In this document: piece by piece, positions 36,345-44,489 of the stretch
Layout: each line of letters opens with the position of its first letter
How positions within the stretch are numbered: position 1 is the stretch's first letter
Origin: Kutzneria sp. 744
Lineage (GTDB): Bacteria > Actinomycetota > Actinomycetes > Mycobacteriales > Pseudonocardiaceae
DNA length: 64,000 bases
Reading direction: 5' to 3'
NCBI RefSeq assembly: GCF_000568255.1
Contig: NZ_KK037166.1
Coordinates: forward strand, 9,651,547 to 9,715,546
Position numbers and translations under genes: made by a program
The notes under the pieces: model-generated
Told to the model about the DNA's origin: nothing
What the model saw: the letters and a program-made list of their open reading frames with translations, nothing else
Databases searched by the model: none

Positions 36345-39104
36345 TCAGCCCTTCACGTCGATCTTGCCGACGTTCCAGCCGCTCAGGCTGACCACGGGGC
36401 TCGCGCCCTTGAGGTCGGCCGACTTCCAGCTGACGGTCAGGGTCTGCGACTCGCCGGGCCACAACGTGATGTCGTTGTCGTCCCACAGGGTCGAGGTCAC
36501 CTGGTTGTCACCCGGCTGCTCGCCGCCGGCCGCCGTGCCGCGCCGCACGTCGGCCCGCAGAAAGAAGCCGACCGTCGGCGTGGTTGAGGTGTTGGTGATC
36601 GTCACCTTGGTCTCGCGGTCCGCCCCGTCCGGCCCGGCCGCCGTGGTCGTGTCGGCGGTGGCCGAGACGGTGGCCGCCTTCAACGACTTCAGGCCGGTCA
36701 GGTCGCCGTAGGTGGTCATCGTGGCCTGCGGGTTGCCCAGCGTGGACGACCAGTTCACCGCGTCCTGCTTGGTGGGCTGCCAGTACACGTTGCGGTCCAC
36801 GACGGTGTTGTTCTGCTTGACCAGCAGCTCGACGAAGTACACGTTGCCCGGGGTGCTGGTCGGCACCTTGGGCTTGATCACCGCGTTGCGAACCTGCTGC
36901 GGCGTCAGCGAAAGACCGTTGACGCCCTGGTCGTCGAGCACCTTTCCGTTGGTGTCGTAGACCTTCGCCTCCACCGACACGTTCGACTGCGTGCCGCCGG
37001 ACAGGTTGTCCAGCGTCACCGTGTTGTTGTCGATCGCGAACAGCGCGTGCAGCGACCGGTTGGCCTTCTTCGCGCCGAAGAAGCTGCCGGCCTGGTCGCC
37101 GTCGTAGTTGTACAGGTCCCACAGCAGCGTCGGCCAGCCCTTGTTGGCCTGCCAGTAGATCGTGCCGGTCGACGGCGCCGCCGCGTTGGTCGAGTGGTCC
37201 AGGAACGCCTCGAACTGGGCGCGGGTGTTCTCGTAGTTCTGCACCTGCGCCTCCTGCACGTACGAGGCGAGGTCGCTCCACTGGCCGTAGCGGTTGGTCA
37301 GCGCCGTGTCGAAGGTGAACAGCGTGCCGAACTTGTAACCGCCGTGCCCGGTCTCGTAGTTGGCGTGGTACTGGTTGAAGCTCGGGTTCTGCCACAGGTT
37401 GGACTGGTCGGACGCCGACAGGAAGCGGTTGATCGAGTCCAGCGTCGGCACCGTGTCGCCGGCGCTCTCCTCGCTGTCGAAGCCCCACGAGCCGCCCGCG
37501 TTGGTGCGGTCGGAGCCGCTGTCGTAGTGGCTGGTGTCGTACCAGTAGTTCGGCGGCACGTAGTCGTACGGGCCTTCCTTCTCACCGGACGCGCCCAGCT
37601 GCGGGCTGCTCTTGTACTCGGCCGAGGAGATGACCGGCTGGCTGAAGTCGGCGGCCTTGAAGCCGTTCAGCTCGGCCGTCTCCACCTTGGCGCTGGGCTC
37701 GTTGTCGCTCCAGCTGTAGGTGAACACGCTGGGGTGGTCGCGCTCGTTCTCGCCGATCGTCTGGGCCGACAGCGTGAGCAGGCTCAGCGTCGCCGCGGCC
37801 GTGCCCGGAGTCTCCCAGAAGTCACAGCACTGCTGGCCGGAGTCGATCAGCATGCCGGCCCGGTCCATCTGCTGGAAGAAGTCGTCCGGCGGAAGGTGGC
37901 CCTCCAGCCGGATCACGTTGAGCCCCATGTTCTTCAGCAGCGCGACCTGCCTCGACACGTCGGACGAGTCGTAGCGCAGGAACAGGTCCGGCGCGAAACC
38001 GCCGCCGCGCACCACGAACGGCACACCGTTGACCGAGTACTGCCGCACACCGTCCGGCGCCGCCGGCGCCTTGCCGATCAGCGCCGTGGTGATGGTGCGG
38101 ATGCCGAACTGCTCGTGCGTGGTGTTGCCGCCGGTGACCGTGGTGTCCAATGTGTACATGGGCTGCGCGCCCATCTGGTACGGCCACCAGACCTGCGGGT
38201 GCGAGATCGTCTGCACCGGGAACGTCACCGTGGCCTTGGAATGCGCGGCCACGGTCACGTTCTGGGTCACCGTGATCGGCGTTCCGCCGGACGGGGGAGT
38301 GATCGTCGCCGTCGCGGTGCCGGTCTGGCTGGAGGATCCGCCGTTGGTGACATCCGCCTTGACCGTCAGCTTGGAACTGCTCAGGTCGGCGTTGTTGTTC
38401 TGCACCACGTGCGCGTTGCCGACCGACAGGGCGTTCTGCACCAGCAGCTGGATCGGGAACTGGATGCCGGTGTTGTTGTCGGGCGGCAGCTGGCTCCAGT
38501 CGACGTCGTCCATCGTCAGCATCTTGGACGGGTCGTTCGGATACATCTCGACGGCCAGCGAGTTGTTGCCGGACTTGAGCGTGCCCGTCACGTCGAACGT
38601 GAACTTGGTGTACGCGCCGGTGACCGTGGTGGAGGTGGCGACCTCCTTGCCGTTCACCCAGACGTCCGCCTTGCCCACCACGCCGTTGACGATCAGCGAG
38701 GCCGACTGGCCCGAGGTCAGCGCGGCGGAGAAGTCGGTGCGGAACCACCAGGGCGTGGCGAACTGGGCCGTCGTCACCGGGCCCGAGTTCTTCTTCTGCG
38801 TGCCGAAGCACTTCTTCATGTTGTCCGCGACGAACACGTCCGGGCACTTGTTGTTCTGCAGCAGCGCCGTGATCTCCGTGCCCGGCGCGCCCCCGTCGTC
38901 CGGCTGCACCTTCAGCCAGCTGGAGGTGTCGAAGCCCGGCGTCGAGATCTTGGCGCCGCCTTGCGTCGCGGTCGCGCTGCTGAGCACCGTCCAGCCCGCG
39001 GTTCCCAGTGTGGTCAGGCCGGGCGGTGCGGCGGCCGCGCTCGTGGGTACGGGACCCACGAGCACTAGCGCGGCGCCGAGCACCGCGCCGATGACTCGCT
39101 TCAT
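36345..39104 (-). CDS. Secreted GH2 exo-beta-D-glucosaminidase-like enzyme
   Basis: 919 residues with a signal peptide (GAVLGAALVLVGPVPTSAAA). The GH2 domains follow in order: sugar-binding jelly roll (WWFRTDFSAALTSGQ, GVVGKADVWVNGKEVA), immunoglobulin-like domain, TIM barrel from about 350 (FVVRGGGFAPDLFLRYD, NMGLNVIRLEGHLPPDDFF), and C-terminal beta domains. Candidate catalytic acids are in YSWSDNEPS and WGFDSEESAGDTVP. The layout and QQCCDFWE-like active-site region match actinomycete exo-beta-D-glucosaminidases (CsxA type) that release glucosamine from chitosan. A palindromic operator upstream fits chitosan-responsive control. Mannosidase is the main alternative within GH2. Confidence 0.8.
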   Translation of the reverse strand: MKRVIGAVLGAALVLVGPVPTSAAAAPPGLTTLGTAGWTVLSSATATQGGAKISTPGFDTSSWLKVQPDDGGAPGTEITALLQNNKCPDVFVADNMKKCFGTQKKNSGPVTTAQFATPWWFRTDFSAALTSGQSASLIVNGVVGKADVWVNGKEVATSTTVTGAYTKFTFDVTGTLKSGNNSLAVEMYPNDPSKMLTMDDVDWSQLPPDNNTGIQFPIQLLVQNALSVGNAHVVQNNNADLSSSKLTVKADVTNGGSSSQTGTATATITPPSGGTPITVTQNVTVAAHSKATVTFPVQTISHPQVWWPYQMGAQPMYTLDTTVTGGNTTHEQFGIRTITTALIGKAPAAPDGVRQYSVNGVPFVVRGGGFAPDLFLRYDSSDVSRQVALLKNMGLNVIRLEGHLPPDDFFQQMDRAGMLIDSGQQCCDFWETPGTAAATLSLLTLSAQTIGENERDHPSVFTYSWSDNEPSAKVETAELNGFKAADFSQPVISSAEYKSSPQLGASGEKEGPYDYVPPNYWYDTSHYDSGSDRTNAGGSWGFDSEESAGDTVPTLDSINRFLSASDQSNLWQNPSFNQYHANYETGHGGYKFGTLFTFDTALTNRYGQWSDLASYVQEAQVQNYENTRAQFEAFLDHSTNAAAPSTGTIYWQANKGWPTLLWDLYNYDGDQAGSFFGAKKANRSLHALFAIDNNTVTLDNLSGGTQSNVSVEAKVYDTNGKVLDDQGVNGLSLTPQQVRNAVIKPKVPTSTPGNVYFVELLVKQNNTVVDRNVYWQPTKQDAVNWSSTLGNPQATMTTYGDLTGLKSLKAATVSATADTTTAAGPDGADRETKVTITNTSTTPTVGFFLRADVRRGTAAGGEQPGDNQVTSTLWDDNDITLWPGESQTLTVSWKSADLKGASPVVSLSGWNVGKIDVKG

Positions 39105-39175
39105 GGTCAGCTCCTTGCGGACGACGTGACACGGGCGAGCGGCGGTGGCGGCGTTCCGCTGCTTGGACCAGTATT

Positions 39176-39188
39176 AGGAAAGTTTCCT
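39176..39188. promoter_or_regulatory. Palindrome AGGAAA-G-TTTCCT upstream of the glucosaminidase gene
   Basis: Perfect 6+6 bp palindrome 72 bp before the start of the GH2 gene. From memory it resembles the AGGAAA/TTTCCT boxes described for the ROK-family repressor CsnR on streptomycete chitosanase promoters, which would fit the enzyme's predicted substrate. No ROK regulator gene is in the window. Confidence 0.55.
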
Positions 39189-39314
39189 TCCTATAGCCGC
39201 ACAGCCTCCCGGCAATCGTCGACGGCTGTCAATAGCCCCGCCGCGTTCGCCCATTTCGCCCGTTTTGCGCGATGTTTTTCCGGTTCCCCGACCGGATCAC
39301 GCCGTCACTCCATT

Positions 39315-40130
39315 GTGGACGTGGTCGCCTTCGTCAAGGATCCGCGCTGGGGTCTGGACGTTCTCGACTCGGCGAGGCCGTTCTTCCCGGCCGACCCGCC
39401 GGCCTGGACGTTGGCCGGCTTCACCGGGGCGCCGACGTCGCCCGACGCGCTGGTGATGATCCGCGTGGTGGCCCACGTCGGATCGGAGGCCAAGCGCTGT
39501 CTCACGCCGGCGGCGCAGGCCTGGCGGTCGTCGTATCCGATGTCGGCCGCCGTGGCCAAGGGGTCGCTGCTGTTCGTCAGCGGCCACGTCGCCACCGGGC
39601 CCGACGGCACGGTCGAGCCCCCGTACGACCACGTCGCCCAGTCCCGCGAGTGCTACGCCGGCATGCTCGACTGCCTGAAGTAGGTCGGGGCCGGCTTTGC
39701 CGACGTCCTCGACTTCACGTCCTTCCACGAGGACATCCGCGGCGCCCTGCCGACCATGGACGAGGTCTACATCCCGGAGATCATGGCCGGCGTGGACACC
39801 GAACTGTCGGCCACCACCAGCCACCTCGGCTCCACCGGGCTGTTCCGGGCCGGGGTGCTCGGCTCATCCACGCCCTGGCCGACCTGTCCGACGGCGGCCG
39901 GGTCGGCTGCACGCCGGACAGCATCTGGTGGAAAGGCGTGCTTCCCGTCGCCGGCGCCGCCCGCAGGCGTCGTGGCCGCCTGGTCACCGTGGCCGGCCAG
40001 GTGGCGTGCAATCCCGACGCCGGCATTCACGCGCCCGGCGATCCCGACGGCCAGGCCGTGTACGTCTTCGCGAGCATGCGGGAGGCGCTGCTCGGCGTCG
40101 TGGAGATCGCCCGGCGCTGTCTCGGGACAA
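39315..40130 (+). pseudogene. Rid (YjgF/RidA-like) double-domain gene, disrupted
   Basis: Two successive Rid-like domains are recognisable: SAAVAKGSLLFVSGHVATGP in the first half and RGRLVTVAGQVACNPDAGIH, then YVFASMREALLGVVEIARR in the second. The first frame is closed by a TAG at 39681-39683 where the flanking reading (CLK*VGAGFADVLDFTSF) implies a Gln codon. A frameshift near 39865 moves the reading from FRAGVLGS to IHALADLSDGGRVG. Rid proteins clear reactive enamine/imine metabolites. With a nonsense change and a frameshift this looks more like a true pseudogene than the single-indel cases. The 3' end abuts the convergent GNAT gene. Confidence 0.65.
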
Positions 40131-40658
40131 TCAGGCGGGCTCGGCGAAGCGGGCCATGAGGACGATGTCGATGTACCGGCCGTTGTTCCACACGTGCCGG
40201 GCTCGGCGGCCCTCCTCGACGAAGCCGGCGGCGGCATAGGCGCGGATGGCGCGCTGATTGGAGGCGTTGACGGTGAGACAGACCTTGCGGAGGTTGCGAA
40301 TGCGGAATGCGTAGTCGACCAGCAGCGACACCGCCTCACGGCCGTAATGGCGGCCCCAGTACTCGCGGTGGCCGATCGAGATGCCCAGCTCCGCCGTCCG
40401 GCTGACCACGTCGTGACGGAACAGGCCGCACTGGCCGATGAGCCGTGCGCCGGCATCGGTGGCGGTGATGGCGAAGTTGATCTCGTCGGAGCTCTCGCGG
40501 CGGCGCTCGTGCAGCGCGGTCACCGAGGCCACCGGCATGGGGACCGGGGCGGACCCGCCGACCAGGAGGGAAACCTCCAGATCGTTGAGGAAACTCGCCA
40601 GCGTCGCGATGTCGTCGGGTTCGATCGGCCTGAGGGTGACAAGATCACCAGCCAGCAT
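40131..40658 (-). CDS. RimJ/RimL-type GNAT acetyltransferase
   Basis: 175 residues: LVTLRPIEPDDIATLASFLN at the N-terminus, ELGISIGHREYWGRHYGREA as acetyl-CoA-binding motif A, and KVCLTVNASNQRAIRAYAAAGF as motif B. This is the RimJ/RimL branch, which acetylates protein N-termini or small amines. The target is not predictable. It is divergent from the TetR gene. Confidence 0.88.
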   Translation of the reverse strand: MLAGDLVTLRPIEPDDIATLASFLNDLEVSLLVGGSAPVPMPVASVTALHERRRESSDEINFAITATDAGARLIGQCGLFRHDVVSRTAELGISIGHREYWGRHYGREAVSLLVDYAFRIRNLRKVCLTVNASNQRAIRAYAAAGFVEEGRRARHVWNNGRYIDIVLMARFAEPA

Positions 40659-40714
40659 GGCGCCGACTATAGCCAGGCCTAAACGGAGACTGGAGGCTCA
40701 GTTAGGCTGCCGGC

Positions 40715-41302
40715 ATGACGGACGCGATGGGCCTGCGCGAGCGCAAGAAGCGGGCGGCGATGGCCGTGCTGCGGGAGGCGGCGTTCGAGCTGTTCGCCCG
40801 CCAGGGCTTCGAGCAGACCTCGGTGGACGACATCGCCGCCCGGGCCGAGGTCTCCAGGGCCAGCTTCTTCCGGTACTTCAACGCCAAGGAGGACGTGCTC
40901 ACCTTCGACGACGCGCAGCGGCGCGAGGCCTTCGCGGCGGAGCTGAGCCGTCGCGGGGGAGAGCCGGTGCTGGCGGCGTTGCGGGCGGCGGTGAAGGCGC
41001 ACGTCAACGGCATGGACGAGGCGACGAAGGCCAGGACTGTCGAGTACGCGAAGCTGGTGATGATGGGGTCGCGGACCCTGCTCGGGCAGGCCTACGAGAT
41101 CCGGATCGAGTGGCTCCGGCTGGTGGAGACCCACCTGCGGACCCGCCTGGCCGACCGGGCCGAGACGGACCTGACCGTGCCGCTGCTGGCCGACCTGGCC
41201 GTGAGCGTGCTGGAGACGGCCATGCGGCTGGTCAGTGTGCACCCGGGGCAGGACTTCGACCGCGTCGTCGACCACGGCTTCGACCTGATTGACTACGCCT
41301 AG
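40715..41302 (+). CDS. TetR family transcriptional regulator
   Basis: 195 residues. The N-terminal HTH is typical (FEQTSVDDIAARAEVSRASFFRYFNAKEDVL), with an all-helical ligand domain after it. A -10-like TAGGCT (40703-40708) ends 6 bp before the ATG, so the mRNA may be leaderless. GCCTAA (40677-40682) and TTAGGC (40702-40707) form a spaced inverted repeat that could be its own operator and overlaps this -10. The divergent GNAT gene would share that control region. The downstream SDR gene has a different, MerR-like promoter. Confidence 0.85.
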   Translation: MTDAMGLRERKKRAAMAVLREAAFELFARQGFEQTSVDDIAARAEVSRASFFRYFNAKEDVLTFDDAQRREAFAAELSRRGGEPVLAALRAAVKAHVNGMDEATKARTVEYAKLVMMGSRTLLGQAYEIRIEWLRLVETHLRTRLADRAETDLTVPLLADLAVSVLETAMRLVSVHPGQDFDRVVDHGFDLIDYA

Positions 41303-41305
41303 CGT

Positions 41306-41336
41306 TTGCGCTGGAGCGCGCTCCACCTTTTAGCGT
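41306..41336 (+). promoter_or_regulatory. MerR-type promoter with 19-bp spacer and palindromic operator
   Basis: -35-like TTGCGC (41306-41311) and -10-like TAGCGT (41331-41336) are separated by 19 bp. The spacer begins with a perfect palindrome TGGAGCGCGCTCCA (41312-41325). A stretched spacer with a dyad between the boxes is the hallmark of MerR-controlled promoters. The -10 ends 7 bp before the ATG, implying a leaderless SDR transcript. Confidence 0.75.
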
Positions 41337-41343
41337 CGTAGGC

Positions 41344-42309
41344 ATGACGACGACCGCACAGCACAAGATCGGCACGGGCTTCGGGGCCACCAGCACCGCG
41401 GCCGAGGTCCTGGCCGGCATCGATCTGACCGGCAAGCTGGCGCTGGTCACCGGCGGCTACTCCGGCATCGGCCTCGAGACCACGCGGGCGCTGGTCGACG
41501 CCGGCGCGCGGGTGATCGTGCCGGCCCGCCGGCCCGCCACCGCCGAGCAGGCCCTCGCCGGCATCGACAACGTGGAGATCGACGAGCTGGACCTGGGCGA
41601 CCTGGACAGCGTGCGGGCCTTCGCCGAGCGCTTCGTGGCCGGTGGCCGCCGGCTCGACCTGGTGGTCAACAACGCCGGCGTCATGGCCTGCCCGGAGACC
41701 CGCGTCGGCGACGGCTGGGAGGCGCAGTTCGCCACCAACCACCTGGGCCACTTCGCGCTGGTCAACCGGCTCTGGCCGGCGATCGCCGAGGGCGCGCGGG
41801 TGGTCGCCCTGTCCTCCCGCGGGCACTTCTTCTCGCCGATCCGCTGGGACGACCTCCAGTTCGAGCGCGGCTACGACAAGTGGCAGGCCTACGGCCAGGC
41901 CAAAACGGCCAATGTGTTGTTCGCCGTGAAGCTCGACGAGTTGGGGGCGGCCAAGAACGTGCACGCGTTCGCGGTGCACCCGGGCGGCATCTGGACGCCG
42001 TTGCAGCGCCACCTGTCCAAGGAGGAGATGGTCCAGCGCGGCTGGATCGACGAGGCCGGCAACCAGCTGGTGGGGTTCAAGACGCCGGAGCAGGGTGCGG
42101 CGACCTCCCTGTTCGCCGCCACCTCGCCGCAGCTGGACGGCATGGGCGGCGTCTACCTGGAGGACTGCGACCTCGCCGACTCGGTCCCGGCCGACGCCGA
42201 TCCGGCGACGACCTGGGCCGGCGTCAAGGCGTACGCGCTCGACCCGGAGCAGGCCGATCGCCTGTGGACGCTGTCGGCGGAGATGACCGGCGTCAACGCC
42301 TTCGCCTGA
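41344..42309 (+). CDS. Short-chain dehydrogenase/reductase
   Basis: 321 residues. NADP-binding TGGYSGIGLE, the NNAG motif (VVNNAGVMA), Ser in ALSSRGHFF, and the catalytic pair Tyr-x-x-x-Lys in YGQAKTANV define an SDR of the retinol-dehydrogenase-like/WW-oxidoreductase branch. The substrate is unknown. In actinomycetes such SDRs are often switched by MerR proteins, in line with the promoter upstream. Confidence 0.9.
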   Translation: MTTTAQHKIGTGFGATSTAAEVLAGIDLTGKLALVTGGYSGIGLETTRALVDAGARVIVPARRPATAEQALAGIDNVEIDELDLGDLDSVRAFAERFVAGGRRLDLVVNNAGVMACPETRVGDGWEAQFATNHLGHFALVNRLWPAIAEGARVVALSSRGHFFSPIRWDDLQFERGYDKWQAYGQAKTANVLFAVKLDELGAAKNVHAFAVHPGGIWTPLQRHLSKEEMVQRGWIDEAGNQLVGFKTPEQGAATSLFAATSPQLDGMGGVYLEDCDLADSVPADADPATTWAGVKAYALDPEQADRLWTLSAEMTGVNAFA

Positions 42310-42352
42310 AAACGCCGGAGCCGCGATGACCCCGCGGTGAGATGATCTCGGC

Positions 42353-42850
42353 GTGGACGATCTCTGCGCCGAGTGCGGCTTCCGCTACGACCTCGCCGAC
42401 GCGCCGACCGCCGCGACCGACATCCGGCGGTTGGCCGGCGAGGTCGCGGCGGTGCTCAGGACGCCGGCCTTCGAGCTGGCCCAGCGGCGCGAGCCGGCGC
42501 TCTGGTCGCCGCTGGAGTACGGCAGCCATCTCAGGGACATGTTGCTGGTGCAGCGTGAGCGGGTGTTGCAGTCCCGCCGGGACAACGGCTTCACCTGCGT
42601 GAGCATGGGCCGCGACATTCGGGTCGAGCACGAGGGCTATGCCGATCAGAAACCGGCCGATGTGGCCCGCCAACTGGTCGATGCCGCGATGCTGTTCACC
42701 AATGCGCTCGACCGGTTGGGCGAGGACTGGGACAACGAGATGGTCTATTCCTGGCCGGAGCCGCATCGGGCGTCGCTGCGATGGGTGGCCGTGCACACCG
42801 TGCACGAGGTGCGGCACCATTTGCGGGACATTCGCGGACAACTGGCCTGA
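42353..42850 (+). CDS. DinB-family metal-binding protein
   Basis: 165 residues forming a four-helix DinB/YfiT-like bundle. Likely metal ligands are His in SPLEYGSHLRDML and two His in HTVHEVRHHLRDIRGQL. An N-terminal CAEC pair (MDDLCAECGFRYDL) is an addition seen in the actinobacterial subset. Family members include thiol-transferases using mycothiol or bacillithiol. The exact reaction is unknown. Confidence 0.82.
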   Translation: MDDLCAECGFRYDLADAPTAATDIRRLAGEVAAVLRTPAFELAQRREPALWSPLEYGSHLRDMLLVQRERVLQSRRDNGFTCVSMGRDIRVEHEGYADQKPADVARQLVDAAMLFTNALDRLGEDWDNEMVYSWPEPHRASLRWVAVHTVHEVRHHLRDIRGQLA

Positions 42851-43170
42851 CCGAAACCGGCCCGGTTGACCGGAAAACCGGGTGATTCGGAGCCGGTCGG
42901 GCACACGTGCGCGTGTTCGGGCAGCGTCATTGCTCGATTCGCCCGCGCGTGTTGTCCGATTTGGCCGCGCCGTTCTACGGTCGTGGTGAATTCGCTGAGC
43001 GCGATCACGAGACCTGCTCCCTCACGCGGCCGGTACCCCAGTCTGCCGCGCGGGGGAGCTTCCCGTCTCCTGGACGATCACTGGGCGGAAGGAGTGACTT
43101 CCGGCCACTGTTCGCCACAAAACCCGCCCGCGTGCCGGACACTGTGCGGACCGCCGCCGCGACCATCGTT
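42851..43170. other. Intergenic region with no recognised gene
   Basis: About 320 bp between the DinB gene and the LacI-type operator. An open frame through it (about 42866-43240) has no coding-like composition or family resemblance. No terminator hairpin of note was found. Confidence 0.5.
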
Positions 43171-43184
43171 TGAGAGCGCTTCCA
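43171..43184. promoter_or_regulatory. LacI-family operator TGAGAGCGCTTCCA
   Basis: The 14-mer fits the LacI-family pattern TGnnAnCGnTnnCA at every fixed position. It lies about 32 bp before the MFS start, where it would overlap the -35 region of a promoter with a -10-like TAGAAA (43203-43208). It probably makes the MFS-GH3 operon sugar-inducible. No LacI gene is in the window. Confidence 0.75.
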
Positions 43185-43215
43185 CGAATCTTGACCATAT
43201 GGTAGAAATTGCTCC

Positions 43216-44472
43216 GTGCCCGGGCGACGCGCCGCCATGACCGAAGCGGAACCGGCCGCGCGGCGGCCGGTGGATGTGCGCGCCGCCACCACGGCCACCT
43301 ACCTCGCCTTCGCCGGCTGCGGAGCGCTGCTGTCGAGCGGGCTGGCCCGCATCCCGCAGATCCGCGACGACCTGCACCTGGACACCGGTCAACTGGGTGC
43401 GATCCTGCTGGCCGGCGCGGCCGGCGCCCTGGTCTCCCGCCCGTTCTCCGGACGGGTCGTGACCCGGCTCGGACAGCGCCGCACCGTCGCCTGGATGTCA
43501 ATCGGCTCCAGCGTCGCGCTGGCCCTGGTCGGCCTGTCCGACGTGGGCGGCGTCGCGTTCCTGATCACCGGCATGCTGCTGTTCGGCTTCTTCAGCTCGT
43601 CCTGGGACGTCGCGATGAACATCCAGGGCACGGTGGTGGAGCGCCGCCTCGGCCGGTCGATCATGCCCCGGTTCCACGCCGGCTACAGCATCGGCACCGT
43701 GTTCGGCGCCCTGCTCGGCGCCGCGATGATCCTGCTGGCCGTGCCGGTGGCCCTGCACCTGATCATCATCGCCGTCGCGGTGGCGGCGGCGCTGCCCTAT
43801 GGGGTGCGCGGATTCCTGCCCGACGAGCGTCCGTCCACAACGGACAGTGCCGGCGTCGCGCGCAGGCCGCACAGCACCCTGCGCTACTGGCGCGAGCCCC
43901 GCACGCTGATGATCGGCGTGTTCGTGCTGGCCGCCGGCTTCAGCGAGGGCGCCGGCAACGACTGGACCGGCGTCAGCCTCATCGACGGCTACCACGTCTC
44001 GCCCGCGCTCGGCACGCTGGCCTACGCGACCTTCCTGACCGCGATGACCGCCACCCGGTGGTTCGGGTCGCGGCTGCTGGACGCCTTCGGCCGCGTGAAC
44101 GTGCTGAGAATCCAGGGCGCGGTCGCCGTGCTCGGCCTCCTGTTCTTCATATTCGCCCCGGCCGTTCCGCTAGCCTTCGTCGGAGCCGCCTTGTGGGGCG
44201 TCGGCGTGGCGTTCGGCTATCCGGTGGGCATGAGCGCGGCCGCGGACGATCCGGCGCACGCCGCCGGCCGGGTCACCGTGGCGTCCTCCGTCGCGAAGAT
44301 CGCCAGCTTCGCCGGGCCGCCGCTCCTGGGCCTGCTGGGTGATCACGTGTCGATCCTGCGGGCCCTGCTCGCGGTGGCCGCACTACAGGTGGTCGCGCTG
44401 TGCCTGGCGCAGGCCACCCGTCCGCTCACGTCCGTAGCCCCGGGCCGCCACCGGGCACTCGACAACCAGTGA
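43216..44472 (+). CDS. MFS transporter
   Basis: About 418 residues with 12 hydrophobic segments and the MFS signature loops (GRVVTRLGQRR after helix 2; GSRLLDAFGRVN between helices 8 and 9). It resembles sugar or fucose-type permeases and drug exporters alike. It is transcribed directly ahead of a GH3 beta-glycosidase gene under a LacI-type operator, which favours uptake of a glycoside or its product. GTG at 43216 suits a leaderless message; ATG at 43237 is the alternative. Confidence 0.85.
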   Translation: MPGRRAAMTEAEPAARRPVDVRAATTATYLAFAGCGALLSSGLARIPQIRDDLHLDTGQLGAILLAGAAGALVSRPFSGRVVTRLGQRRTVAWMSIGSSVALALVGLSDVGGVAFLITGMLLFGFFSSSWDVAMNIQGTVVERRLGRSIMPRFHAGYSIGTVFGALLGAAMILLAVPVALHLIIIAVAVAAALPYGVRGFLPDERPSTTDSAGVARRPHSTLRYWREPRTLMIGVFVLAAGFSEGAGNDWTGVSLIDGYHVSPALGTLAYATFLTAMTATRWFGSRLLDAFGRVNVLRIQGAVAVLGLLFFIFAPAVPLAFVGAALWGVGVAFGYPVGMSAAADDPAHAAGRVTVASSVAKIASFAGPPLLGLLGDHVSILRALLAVAALQVVALCLAQATRPLTSVAPGRHRALDNQ

Positions 44473-44489
44473 AGACAGGAGCAACGCAG

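Noticed and set aside
42866-43240. Possible 124-residue gene between the DinB and MFS genes
   Set aside because: No family resemblance, no ribosome-binding site, and it overlaps the LacI-type operator and the MFS start.
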